NCBI GenBank assembly: GCA_009995225.1
Contig: JAACPW010000002.1
Span: 62,001 to 126,000, forward strand
From: Sphingomonadales bacterium
Lineage (GTDB): Bacteria > Pseudomonadota > Alphaproteobacteria > Sphingomonadales > Sphingomonadaceae
Length of the DNA stretch: 64,000 nt
Direction: 5' to 3'
Shown here: positions 30,582-38,699 of the stretch, piece by piece
Layout: every line of letters begins with the position of its first letter
Numbering within the stretch: the stretch's first letter is position 1
The notes under the pieces: generated by a model
What the model was told of the DNA's origin: nothing
The model's database searches: none
The model's input: only the letters and a program-made list of their open reading frames with translations
Program-made: the position numbers and the translations under genes

Positions 30582-32516
30582 TTACTGTTCGCCGGTGAGC
30601 TGCTTGCGCACGGCCGCAATGGCGGGTTCGTTGCGGGTCACGCTCAGCGCCGTACGCATCGCAGCAATCGCCTGATCGCGATATTCCTCGCTGAGAGCCG
30701 TTCCCAGTTGTTGACGGGTCTGCGCGATGAGTTCGCCCTGATCGTCGAGCGATTGGGTGGTAATATCGTCGAGCGCGACGATATACCAGCCCAGCCCGCG
30801 CGGGCCTTCGAGGGATTTCACCGTGCCTTCGGCCATGCTGAACAGCAACACGAGGGGCGGCGCGATCCGATCGCGCTGGCTGGCGAGGAGTTCACGCCGC
30901 TCCAGGTCAATCGCCTCGCGTTCGAAGCCCTGCTTGTTTTCGGCTGCCATCGCCGCGGCGAGCGGCGTTCCGCTGCGCACCTTGGCCAAGATCCGGTCGG
31001 CCGCCTGCTTGGCAAGGACCGCGCCCTGCGCGCGCTTCCATCCGGCGATGGCCGCGTCGCGCACTTCGCCGAGCGGCGGAGCGGTGGCTTCTTCGACACG
31101 GGCGACTTCAAAAATCACGAATTCTTCGCCGCCCGCGACTTCGGCCAGCTGAGGCTCGCTTTCCTCCATCTGAAACGCGGTTGGCAGGATCTCGGCAAGC
31201 TGCGGGACGATCTGAACCTGTGGTTGGCCAAAAGCACGCCCATCGGCGAGCAGGGCCGGCGTGGTTTCCACCGTCAGGTCATAGGCCTTGGCGACGTCTG
31301 CCAGCGCGGTGCCGCCATCGATCTCAGCCTCGATCTCGGATGTCAGATCGGCGATGGCGACAGCGCGCTTCTCCGTGGTGAGCTGCGCGGTGATGTCTGG
31401 TGTGGCCTGTGCCAGCGTGCGCGCCGGAACGCGTTCGACACTGTCGATCCGTGCCACATACCACCCAAGCGTGCCCTGCGCGGGGTCAACGATCCCGCCC
31501 TGAGCGGCCTTGAAGGCGTTCTGGGCAAACGCAAAGCTGGTGGCGCTTGCCATGGCTTCGCGGTCCCGCGCTTCGGCCTGTGATGCCGTGAAGTTTGCCT
31601 CACGGGCCACCGCTTCTAGCGAGGCTCCGCCGCGGATACGGGCGGCAAGCGCCTTGGCCGCATCTTCGGTGGGGACAACAAAGCTGGTGACAACCCGGCG
31701 TTCGGTCGCCTGATAGATCGCGGCATCGCGCTTGAAGCGTGCCGCGATTTCGACCGGGGTGGGGGTGGCGTTGACATCCAGCGCCTCGGGACCGAACACT
31801 GCGAAACGCAACGTGCGCCGCTCGGGACGGATGAATTGTGCGCGATTTTCACCATACCATGCGGTCAGCTGCGAATCGGAAGGATTACCGGCAGGCGCGA
31901 AGGATTGGCTGGGGATCAAGGCGATTTCGCCCTTGCGTTTTTCCAGCACCAGCGCGGCATATTGACGGGCGATCTTTTCAGGCAGCTGTGGCGCGGCGAC
32001 GGCGGAACGCAGCAATTGCTGTTCGATCAGGCCCGCCTCCAGATCCCGGCGGAACATCGCATCGGTCAACCCGCGCTGACGCAGCGCGCCAAGATAGGCC
32101 TGCTGGTCGAACTGCCCGGTGAGACCCTGGAAGGCGGAAATCTTGAGGATTTCGCTGTTCACCAGATTGTCGCCAGCACGCAGACCGTAATCCTTGCCGT
32201 ATTCACCCACGGCAAAACGGTCGATCAACTGCTTGAGCACTTCGTCAAAGCCGCCTTCGGCCACGAATTCGGGCATGGTCAGCGTCGGGTTCTGCTGACG
32301 CACCTGATCTAGCGCGGTGGTGGCCGAAACCGTGAGATCGGATGCCGGGATCGCTTCGTCACCGACGACCGCGATACGATCGCTATTGCCGACCCCGCCG
32401 AAGCTCGAACCGGTAAGGTCAGCGGCCACAAAGGCCAGTGCCATCAAAGCCAGAAACGCAAGAAAGATCGGAAGCCCGATCTTCGACTGAAAAAAACGGC
32501 GGAAAAACGAAAACAT
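30582..32516 (-). CDS. ppiD: Membrane-anchored peptidyl-prolyl isomerase (PpiD/SurA-like)
   Basis: Periplasmic folding factor for outer-membrane and exported proteins. 644 residues from ATG 32516, set by the family start MFSFFRRFFQSKIGLPIFL. A short cytoplasmic N-terminus, one transmembrane helix (about 12-34), a SurA_N_3-type chaperone domain (35-220), a degenerate parvulin domain around 240-380 and a C-terminal second parvulin-like region. As in other PpiD proteins, isomerase activity may be weak. It leads the ppiD-trp gene run; tpiA diverges 243 bp away. Confidence 0.92.
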   Translation of the reverse strand: MFSFFRRFFQSKIGLPIFLAFLALMALAFVAADLTGSSFGGVGNSDRIAVVGDEAIPASDLTVSATTALDQVRQQNPTLTMPEFVAEGGFDEVLKQLIDRFAVGEYGKDYGLRAGDNLVNSEILKISAFQGLTGQFDQQAYLGALRQRGLTDAMFRRDLEAGLIEQQLLRSAVAAPQLPEKIARQYAALVLEKRKGEIALIPSQSFAPAGNPSDSQLTAWYGENRAQFIRPERRTLRFAVFGPEALDVNATPTPVEIAARFKRDAAIYQATERRVVTSFVVPTEDAAKALAARIRGGASLEAVAREANFTASQAEARDREAMASATSFAFAQNAFKAAQGGIVDPAQGTLGWYVARIDSVERVPARTLAQATPDITAQLTTEKRAVAIADLTSEIEAEIDGGTALADVAKAYDLTVETTPALLADGRAFGQPQVQIVPQLAEILPTAFQMEESEPQLAEVAGGEEFVIFEVARVEEATAPPLGEVRDAAIAGWKRAQGAVLAKQAADRILAKVRSGTPLAAAMAAENKQGFEREAIDLERRELLASQRDRIAPPLVLLFSMAEGTVKSLEGPRGLGWYIVALDDITTQSLDDQGELIAQTRQQLGTALSEEYRDQAIAAMRTALSVTRNEPAIAAVRKQLTGEQ

Positions 32517-32759
32517 GACGTGACTGACCCATGCGAGACTGGCTGATAGCAGGACGCAAGCGCCCCTTTCTCGCACCACGGCGGCGCGCGATGCCCCGGC
32601 GCTTTAGAGGCCCTGCGACCGCGCGGCAACAGGTTCGCGCGCGTTTTGACTAGCGGCGCTTCCTCAGCTAGCGGACGCGGCACCGGGGCAGTACATGAAC
32701 CGCAGAATCATGCCTCTATCGGGTTATCCCTCTCAATTATGAAAAGTGCAGGACACGAC

Positions 32760-33533
32760 ATGACCCGCCGACCCTACATCGTCGGAAACTGGAAGATGCA
32801 CGGAACCCGCGCGATGCTGTCAGAAGCCCGTGCGATTGACCGTGCCGCACAGCGTCACATGAAGGTTGAGGTGGCGCTTGCGCCGCCTTACACGCTGATC
32901 CATCCCATCCATCGCGAAGCCGAGCAAATCGGTGTCGGTGCGCAGGACTGCCACCATGCCGAAGGCGGCGCGCATACCGGCGATATCTCCGCCGCGATGA
33001 TCGCGGATGCCGGCGCGAAGTTCGTGATCCTCGGTCACTCTGAACGCCGCACCGACCATGATGAGAGTGATGCACGCGTCCGGGCCAAGGCGGAGAGCGC
33101 GCTTGCGGCGGGCCTGCGGATCATCATGTGCTGCGGCGAAAGTGCGGCAACCCGCGAAGCGGGGAAGGCCGTTGCCTTTGTCAAAAAGCAGCTCAAGGCT
33201 TCTCTCCCGCTTGCCGTGCAGATGCCGGCTGAGGTCGCTGACAAACTGACCGTCGCCTATGAGCCTATTTGGGCGATTGGGACCGGGATAGCGGCCACCA
33301 CCGATGACATTGCCGAAATGCATGGCGCCATCCGCACATTGCTTGTGGAGTTGTTCGGGGAAGACCAGGGCAACGAAGTACGCATTATCTATGGCGGGTC
33401 GGTCAGGCCTGAAAACGCCGCCGCAATCTTCGCGGTGCCTGACGTTGGCGGCGCGTTGGTGGGCGGGGCAAGCCTCACCGCAGACAGCTTCATGGGCATT
33501 GCACTTGCCGCAAGCGAGCCGTTCGACAGCTAG
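32760..33533 (+). CDS. tpiA: Triosephosphate isomerase
   Basis: Interconverts dihydroxyacetone phosphate and glyceraldehyde 3-phosphate. 257 residues from ATG 32760, preceded by AGGA. Active-site residues are all present: Lys in VGNWKMHGT, His in FVILGHSERR, Glu in VAYEPIWAIGTG, and the phosphate loop YGGSVRPENA with GGALVGGASL. Head-to-head with ppiD; secG follows 125 bp downstream. Confidence 0.98.
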   Translation: MTRRPYIVGNWKMHGTRAMLSEARAIDRAAQRHMKVEVALAPPYTLIHPIHREAEQIGVGAQDCHHAEGGAHTGDISAAMIADAGAKFVILGHSERRTDHDESDARVRAKAESALAAGLRIIMCCGESAATREAGKAVAFVKKQLKASLPLAVQMPAEVADKLTVAYEPIWAIGTGIAATTDDIAEMHGAIRTLLVELFGEDQGNEVRIIYGGSVRPENAAAIFAVPDVGGALVGGASLTADSFMGIALAASEPFDS

Positions 33534-33658
33534 GCTCGCCTACGCTGCTTATCGGCGCGGTGTAATGGTGCGGGCTTGCCGCGAGGCCGCTCGCCCCCTA
33601 CATGGCGCGGAATATTCATAACCGGGCACCCGCTCGCCCACGGCCACGAGATGCATTC

Positions 33659-34042
33659 ATGTCCCTGTTCCTCTTCCTCACCGTGATACAGGCCCTTGTG
33701 GCCGCAGCGCTCGTCGGCGTCGTGCTGATGCAGCGTTCCGAAGGCGGAGGGCTTGGCATCGGCTCTAGCCCGGGCGGCGCCTTGGGCGCACGCGGGGCGG
33801 CCGATTTCCTGACGCGTTCGACCAAGTGGCTGGCTGTGGCCTTTGTTGCGCTCTCGATCGTGCTGGCTGCGCTTGCGGTGCGTGAAAGCCGGGTTGCCGG
33901 GGTAACGACGACGCTCGATCGCGACGCGCCCGGTGCGGCTGCGCCGGCAAGGCCGGATCTGTTGGCCGATCCGGTCCCGGCGCCCGCTTCGGCCGAGACT
34001 GCCCCCGCACCTGCAGCGCCCGCTAGTGAGGGCGCGCAGTAA
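33659..34042 (+). CDS. secG: Protein-export membrane protein SecG
   Basis: Accessory subunit of the SecYEG translocon. 127 residues from ATG 33659. Helix 1 (3-22), the conserved glycine-rich loop LMQRSEGGGLGIGSSPGGALGARG, helix 2 (about 52-72), then a 50-residue Ala/Pro-rich tail typical of alphaproteobacterial SecG. The tpiA-secG-pyrG order is a known conserved arrangement. Confidence 0.95.
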   Translation: MSLFLFLTVIQALVAAALVGVVLMQRSEGGGLGIGSSPGGALGARGAADFLTRSTKWLAVAFVALSIVLAALAVRESRVAGVTTTLDRDAPGAAAPARPDLLADPVPAPASAETAPAPAAPASEGAQ

Positions 34043-34168
34043 TATTTCGCGCAAGGCGGCCTTCACAGCCTTTCACGACATCTAGATCATCGGCATTGTG
34101 GAATGGGCGCGAAAGCGTCCGCAATTCGCTTGCCCCGAATCCCTCCAGTTGCTTAAGGCCCAAATCCC

Positions 34169-35806
34169 ATGGCGCGGTACATTTTCATCACCGGCGGCGT
34201 GGTTTCCTCGCTCGGCAAAGGTCTCATGGCAGCCTCACTGGCGGCCCTGCTACAGGCGCGCGGTTATACGGTCCGTATCCGCAAGTTCGACCCTTACCTG
34301 AACGTCGATCCGGGCACGATGAGCCCGTATCAGCACGGCGAGGTCTATGTGACGGATGACGGGGCCGAAACCGACCTGGATCTTGGACATTACGAACGCT
34401 TTACCGGCGTATCGGCGCGGCAGAGCGACAACATCACCAGCGGCCGGGTTTATCGCGACATCATCGCGCGCGAGCGGCGCGGCGATTATCTGGGCGCGAC
34501 GGTGCAGGTGATCCCCCACGTTACCGACGAGATCAAGGCATTTGCACTTGCCGGTCAGGACGATCACGATTTCATCTTGTGCGAAATCGGCGGGACGGTG
34601 GGCGATATCGAGTCGCTGCCGTTCATGGAAGCAATCCGCCAGCTGCGCAACGAACTCGAACCGCTCCAGACTCTGTCGGTGCACGTCACACTGGTGCCTT
34701 ACATCAAGGCTGCGGGCGAGCTTAAGACAAAGCCGACTCAGCATTCAGTGCGCGAGCTTGCCAGCCTTGGCATCAAACCCGATATCCTGCTGTGCCGCGC
34801 GGAGCACCCCATCCCCGAAAGCGATCGCCGCAAAATCGCGCAGTTCTGTAACGTTCGGCCAGAAGCGGTGATTCCGGCGCTGGACGCGCCGTCAATATAT
34901 TCGGTGCCCCAGCAATATCACGCCGAGGGTCTTGATCGCGAAGTGTTGCGGGCCTTTGGCATCACCGATGCGCCCATGCCCGACCTTGCGGCGTGGACCG
35001 ACGTGACCGACCGCCACTTCAACCCCGAAGGCGAAGTGACCATTGCGGTGGTGGGCAAGTATGTGGGCCTGCCTGATGCTTACAAGAGCCTCAACGAGGC
35101 ACTGGTCCATGGCGGTCTGGCCAACCGGGTCAAGGTCAACATCAAGTGGATCGACGCAGAGATCTTCGAAGGTGACAACGATTCGCAGATCATCGCGGCG
35201 CTTGAACCCATGCACGGCATCCTGGTGCCCGGCGGGTTTGGTACGCGCGGTTCGGAAGGCAAGATTGCCAGCGTCCGCTTCGCGCGGGAGCGCAGCGTGC
35301 CGTTTTTCGGTATCTGTCTGGGTATGCAGATGGCCTGTATCGAAGGCGCCCGCGCGGCCGGTTTTGCAGATGCGTCCTCGACCGAATTCGGTCCGACCGA
35401 AACGCCCGTGGTTGGTATCATTACCGAATGGATGAGCAAGGAAGGTCTGCAGGAACGCGCCGAAGACGGTGATCTGGGTGGCACCATGCGTCTTGGCGCC
35501 TATCCCGCCAAGCTCAGCCCAAACAGCCACACCTCGCGGATTTATGGCGGCGCCGAGATGATTTCGGAACGGCACCGCCACCGCTACGAGGTCAACAGCG
35601 CCTATATCGAACCGTTGGAAAAACAGGGCCTGATCTTTGCCGGGATGAGCCCCGACGGCCTGCTGCCCGAGATTGTCGAGCGGCCCGATCATCCGTGGTT
35701 CGTTGGCGTGCAGTTCCACCCCGAACTGAAATCGCGCCCCTTCGATCCGCACCCGCTGTTTTCGGGTTTTATCGCCGCTGCGCTGGAGCAATCGCGACTC
35801 GTGTAG
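34169..35806 (+). CDS. pyrG: CTP synthase
   Basis: Aminates UTP to CTP with glutamine and ATP. 545 residues. N-terminal synthase domain with [19 protein letters not shown] (P-loop), [15 protein letters not shown] and [13 protein letters not shown]-terminal class I amidotransferase domain with [11 protein letters not shown], nucleophile Cys in [13 protein letters not shown] and His-Glu in [11 protein letters not shown]. Complete. Followed by a 423-bp gene-free region. Confidence 0.98.
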   Translation: MARYIFITGGVVSSLGKGLMAASLAALLQARGYTVRIRKFDPYLNVDPGTMSPYQHGEVYVTDDGAETDLDLGHYERFTGVSARQSDNITSGRVYRDIIARERRGDYLGATVQVIPHVTDEIKAFALAGQDDHDFILCEIGGTVGDIESLPFMEAIRQLRNELEPLQTLSVHVTLVPYIKAAGELKTKPTQHSVRELASLGIKPDILLCRAEHPIPESDRRKIAQFCNVRPEAVIPALDAPSIYSVPQQYHAEGLDREVLRAFGITDAPMPDLAAWTDVTDRHFNPEGEVTIAVVGKYVGLPDAYKSLNEALVHGGLANRVKVNIKWIDAEIFEGDNDSQIIAALEPMHGILVPGGFGTRGSEGKIASVRFARERSVPFFGICLGMQMACIEGARAAGFADASSTEFGPTETPVVGIITEWMSKEGLQERAEDGDLGGTMRLGAYPAKLSPNSHTSRIYGGAEMISERHRHRYEVNSAYIEPLEKQGLIFAGMSPDGLLPEIVERPDHPWFVGVQFHPELKSRPFDPHPLFSGFIAAALEQSRLV

Positions 35807-36229
35807 GACACGCAAGGGTCAAAGCGGCCGGCCCACTACACTATAGCGCCGTCTGACCCGCCGCTGTGGATGTCAATTCGATCCGGAATTATTGAGGGTT
35901 AGCTTCATTTGTTTTGCGATGCTTGGGCTGTGTGTCGCATCCTTACCAACTTTGTAGATTCGCCTTGCGCGTTGTTGCCCTTACGCATTAGACGGGGGCT
36001 GCTTTTCATGATTTCTGAGTGATCGCAGTGCTACTTCGATAGGCGCGTTGGTGCTTTCCAGTCGCAGGTGGAACCGAGGTCTTTGGGTCACCATGAAACA
36101 GGCTTGTCTGGTCTTGTCCGTCTTCTGCGACCCGGACGGATAGGTTCAGACGAGGCGGCGAAAGCCGCGGGGGCGGATCGCGAGATCCGCCCCCTTCTAC
36201 TTAAGCCTTTGTTTCAGGATGTTTGCGCC
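35807..36229 (+). ncRNA. Gene-free region with tandem hairpins: candidate structured RNA plus terminator
   Basis: 423 bp between pyrG and hsp20 with no credible protein frame on either strand and a visibly lower GC middle part (about 35880-36060). Its 3' end carries three hairpins in a row: TCCGTC/GACGGA (36117-36140), GCGGC-GAAA-GCCGC (36155-36168) and an 11-bp GC-rich stem closing a GCGA loop (36169-36194). This looks like the 3' end of a small RNA or a long 3' UTR of pyrG. No match to 4.5S, tmRNA or RNase P signatures was seen. Its boundaries and promoter are not determined; existence as a transcript is inference. Confidence 0.4.
36155..36201 (+). terminator. Strong tandem-hairpin terminator between pyrG and hsp20
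   Basis: A perfect 11-bp stem, GGGGGCGGATC with GATCCGCCCCC, closed by the GNRA tetraloop GCGA, is followed on the plus strand by TTCTACTT. A 5-bp stem with a GAAA tetraloop immediately precedes it. It can also stop minus-strand transcription from hsp20, whose stop codon is 35 bases away. Confidence 0.7.
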
Positions 36230-36715
36230 TTACGCGGCGCTGGCTTCCTCGTCGCTTTTGCCGTTCGTTGTCGGAACTGCCGTCAGCGTTGCCATGCCGC
36301 CGATCGCAATCTTGCGTGGCTTCATGGCGTCAGGCACTTCACGCACCAGATCAATGATCAGCAGGCCATCGGCCAGATCGGCGCGTTCAACCCGCACGAA
36401 ATCTGCCAGTTCAAACCGGCGTTCGAATCCACGGTTGGCGATGCCGACATGGATGAGTTCGGACCCGTCCTCGGCCTCGTCGCGCTTGCGGCCCTGCACG
36501 ACGAGCAGGTTCTGTTGGGCGGTGATTTCGATATCGCCCGAACGGAAGCCCGCAACCGCCAGTGTGATGCGGTAATTGTCTTCGCCGCGGCGCGAGATGT
36601 TGAAGGGGGGATAATTGTCCCCCGCATTCAGCCTCGCCTGGTTTTCGAGCAGGTCGAACAGGCGGTCAAATCCAACGGTGGAGCGGCGATAGGGGGTAAA
36701 ATCGAAACGTGACAT
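36230..36715 (-). CDS. Small heat shock protein, Hsp20/IbpA family
   Basis: ATP-independent holdase binding unfolding proteins. 161 residues from ATG 36715: short N-terminus MSRFDFTPYRRSTVGFDRLF (IbpA-like), alpha-crystallin domain about 35-128 with YPPFNISR, YRITLAVAGF and LLVVQGRK, and the tail with the I-x-I-type motif near KIAIGG. Preceded by a ROSE-like leader and an RpoH-type promoter, so heat control at both transcription and translation is expected. Divergent from grxC. Confidence 0.95.
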   Translation of the reverse strand: MSRFDFTPYRRSTVGFDRLFDLLENQARLNAGDNYPPFNISRRGEDNYRITLAVAGFRSGDIEITAQQNLLVVQGRKRDEAEDGSELIHVGIANRGFERRFELADFVRVERADLADGLLIIDLVREVPDAMKPRKIAIGGMATLTAVPTTNGKSDEEASAA

Positions 36716-36820
36716 TGTGCAAATCCTCTTGTCTGAGCAATCTGGTCCGGTTGTGGGCCTGCCGGTTGCAGCACCCGGTGTGTCGTCGTTGCCGTTTCCC
36801 AAGGCTGGCGAAACGTGGCG
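36716..36820 (-). promoter_or_regulatory. ROSE-like RNA thermometer in the hsp20 leader
   Basis: Read in the hsp20 direction, the leader ends TTGCTC-AGACAA-GAGGATTTGCACA-ATG. The anti-Shine-Dalgarno TTGCT (36736-36740) can pair with the ribosome site GAGGA (36724-36728) through a stem containing a G-G mismatch, the signature of ROSE elements that control alphaproteobacterial small heat shock genes. A further CCGG-based hairpin lies just upstream (36747-36765). The 5' boundary is estimated from the putative promoter. Confidence 0.65.
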
Positions 36821-36826
36821 ACAACG

Positions 36827-36857
36827 CTTATCTGGTTTGTCCATCCAGCCTTTCAAG
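36827..36857 (-). promoter_or_regulatory. Putative RpoH (sigma-32) promoter of hsp20
   Basis: On the minus strand CTTGAAA (36857-36851) matches the sigma-32 -35 consensus, and CCAGATAAG (36835-36827), 15 bases further on, is an acceptable -10. Transcription would begin near 36820, giving a leader of about 105 nt, a normal length for a ROSE element. Confidence 0.55.
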
Positions 36858-36877
36858 AGCATTTGCGAGGAGCGCCC

Positions 36878-37141
36878 ATGGCCAGCCCCAAGATCGATAT
36901 CTACACCAAGTTCGCCTGCCCTTTCTGCGTGCGCGCCAAGCGACTGCTGAGCCAGAAGGGTGCGGAATTCACCGAGCATGACATCACCATGGGCGGCCCC
37001 GGACGCGACGAAATGCGCGTGCGCGCGCCAAACGCGATGACAGTGCCGCAAATCTTTATCGGCGATACCCACGTGGGCGGATCGGACGAACTTGCCGCGT
37101 TGGAAGCCGCCGGCAAGCTCGACGCATTGCTGGTGGGATAA
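36878..37141 (+). CDS. grxC: Glutaredoxin 3
   Basis: Glutathione-dependent disulfide reductase, 87 residues from ATG 36878 with GAGGAG five bases upstream. Dithiol active site CPFC (Cys14, Cys17), the cis-Pro in TVPQIFIG, and the glutathione site GGSDELAALE. Its TAA stop overlaps the next ATG (TAATG), coupling it to the amidase gene. Divergent from hsp20. Confidence 0.96.
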   Translation: MASPKIDIYTKFACPFCVRAKRLLSQKGAEFTEHDITMGGPGRDEMRVRAPNAMTVPQIFIGDTHVGGSDELAALEAAGKLDALLVG

Positions 37142-37962
37142 TGGCGAAAATTGCGGTCTTGCAGATGTGTTCGGGCATCGATCCCGGGCGCAACTTCGAC
37201 ACGATCCGCGATGCCGCCTATAGTGCGCGCGATGGCGGGGCGGAGATTTTGTTTACTCCCGAGATGTCGCTGCTGCTCGACAGTGACCGCGTGCGGGCGG
37301 CGGAGCATATCGTGCCCGAGGACCAGTCGCGTTACGTCGCAATGCTCGGCAATGTTGCCGAGGAGTGTGGGCTTGAGCTCGCGCTCGGATCGATGGCGGT
37401 GGCGGTTCCGGGGGGCAAGAATGCCAATCGCTCAATGGTCTTTCCGCCGAGCGGGGAGGGCCCGGAAACCTATGACAAGATCCACATGTTCGATGTCGAA
37501 CTCGCCACTGGAGAGACCTGGCGCGAAAGCGCAGCCTATCGGCCAGGCGATGAAGTTGTTACGCTGGCGGACACTCCAGTTGGGCGGCTCGGCCTGGCGA
37601 TCTGTTATGATCTCAGGTTCCCCGCGCTGTTCGGCGAACTCGGCAACCGCCGGTGCGATGCCATCGCGGTGCCCGCGGCCTTCACCAGGCCGACTGGCGC
37701 TGCACATTGGCACGTAATGCTGCGCGCCCGCGCCATCGAGGCGAGCGCCTTTGTCATCGCCGCCGCGCAGGTCGGCAAGCACGAAGACGGACGTGAGACT
37801 TACGGGCATTCGTTGGTGGTCGATCCGTGGGGCGAGGTTCTGCTTGATATGGGTGGCGACGAGCCGGGCCTTGCCTTTTGTGACATTGATATGCGCCGCG
37901 TAGCCGAGGTACGTGCGCAAGTTCCCGCGCTTGCCAACCGCCGTCCGATTGCCACATCCTGA
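37141..37962 (+). CDS. Carbon-nitrogen hydrolase (Nit1-like amidase)
   Basis: Nitrilase-superfamily amidase, 273 residues. The catalytic triad is present: Glu41 in FTPEMS, Lys114 in YDKIHMFDV, Cys156 in LAICYDLRFP. KIHMFDVEL and AICYDLRFP are typical of the Nit1 branch, which hydrolyses deaminated glutathione as a metabolite-repair enzyme. Coupling to grxC by TAATG supports a glutathione-related role, though the substrate is inferred. Confidence 0.9.
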   Translation: MAKIAVLQMCSGIDPGRNFDTIRDAAYSARDGGAEILFTPEMSLLLDSDRVRAAEHIVPEDQSRYVAMLGNVAEECGLELALGSMAVAVPGGKNANRSMVFPPSGEGPETYDKIHMFDVELATGETWRESAAYRPGDEVVTLADTPVGRLGLAICYDLRFPALFGELGNRRCDAIAVPAAFTRPTGAAHWHVMLRARAIEASAFVIAAAQVGKHEDGRETYGHSLVVDPWGEVLLDMGGDEPGLAFCDIDMRRVAEVRAQVPALANRRPIATS

Positions 37963-37968
37963 CTTGCC

Positions 37969-38439
37969 ATGATCGTATTTGACCTTTCCTGCTCCGACGG
38001 CCACCGATTTGAAGGGTGGTTTGCATCCTCTGCCGATTTTGAAGATCAGCGCACGGACGGCCTCTTGGCCTGTCCGTTCTGCGGTTCTGTTGACGTGATC
38101 AAGGCGCCGATGGCACCTGCAGTGCCAGCCAAGGGCAACAGCCGACAGGAGGTTCTTCCCCCTGAAAATACCACCCGGCCGGTGGCGAACACGCCCATGC
38201 CGGCCGAAGTGCAGCAGGCCTTCTTGGCGCTCGCCAAGGCGCAGGCCGCCGCGCTCAAGAATTCAACCTGGGTGGGGGACAAGTTCGCCGAGGAAACCCG
38301 CCGGATGCACTATGGGGAGCGCGATGAAGCGCCCATTCACGGGCAGGCAAGCCTTGCCGAGGCCAAGGCACTGATCGAGGAGGGCGTGCCGATTGCGCCG
38401 CTGCCGTTCCCGGTCGCTCCGCCCGAAAAGTTGAATTGA
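37969..38439 (+). CDS. DUF1178 family protein
   Basis: 156 residues. The N-terminus MIVFDLSCSDGHRFEGWFAS and LACPFCGS form a zinc-ribbon-like start typical of DUF1178; the middle is a variable linker and the C-terminus has the FAEETRRMHYGERDEAPIHG segment followed by EALIEEGVPIAPLP-like residues. Function unknown. It lies 6 bases after the amidase gene and is probably in the grxC operon. Confidence 0.92.
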   Translation: MIVFDLSCSDGHRFEGWFASSADFEDQRTDGLLACPFCGSVDVIKAPMAPAVPAKGNSRQEVLPPENTTRPVANTPMPAEVQQAFLALAKAQAAALKNSTWVGDKFAEETRRMHYGERDEAPIHGQASLAEAKALIEEGVPIAPLPFPVAPPEKLN

Positions 38440-38472
38440 ATGGTAAGCCACGGGTGCTATGACGCCGCTCGG

Positions 38473-38549
38473 GACCCCGTAGCTCAGCCGGATAGAGCAC
38501 CAGATTCCTAATCTGGGGGCCGCGCGTTCGAATCGCGCCGGGGTCACCA
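38473..38549 (+). tRNA. tRNA-Arg (anticodon CCT)
   Basis: Complete cloverleaf: acceptor GACCCCG with CGGGGTC, D arm AGCTCAGCCGGATAGAGC, anticodon stem CCAGA/TCTGG with loop TTCCTAA (anticodon CCT at 38507-38509), T arm GCGCGTTCGAATCGCGC, discriminator A and encoded CCA. It reads the AGG codon, which is rare in this high-GC genome. Confidence 0.97.
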
Positions 38550-38575
38550 AATCCGACCATGTGGGGAAAAAGGAA

Positions 38576-38642
38576 AAGGCGCTCGGCCCAACCTGAGTGA
38601 TGCGAAAAATCCGCGTCATTCGGTATTTGGCCGTAGCGCCTT
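38576..38642. terminator. Long two-part stem-loop downstream of tRNA-Arg
   Basis: AAGGCGCTCGGCC (38576-38588) pairs with GGCCGTAGCGCCTT (38629-38642) with a single bulged T; inside it TGATGCG pairs with CGCGTCA (38598-38604, 38612-38618). It sits between the convergent tRNA and MFS genes, so a bidirectional terminator is the simplest reading. A small structured RNA is possible. Confidence 0.5.
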
Positions 38643-38699
38643 CGTAACCTTTATTGCCCTGTAAACCTTACCAAACGGTAAATCTTTACGAGACCTTTG

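Noticed and set aside
38473..38549. tRNA-Arg as an integration site
   Set aside because: No integrase, no direct repeat of the tRNA 3' end and ordinary genes on both sides.
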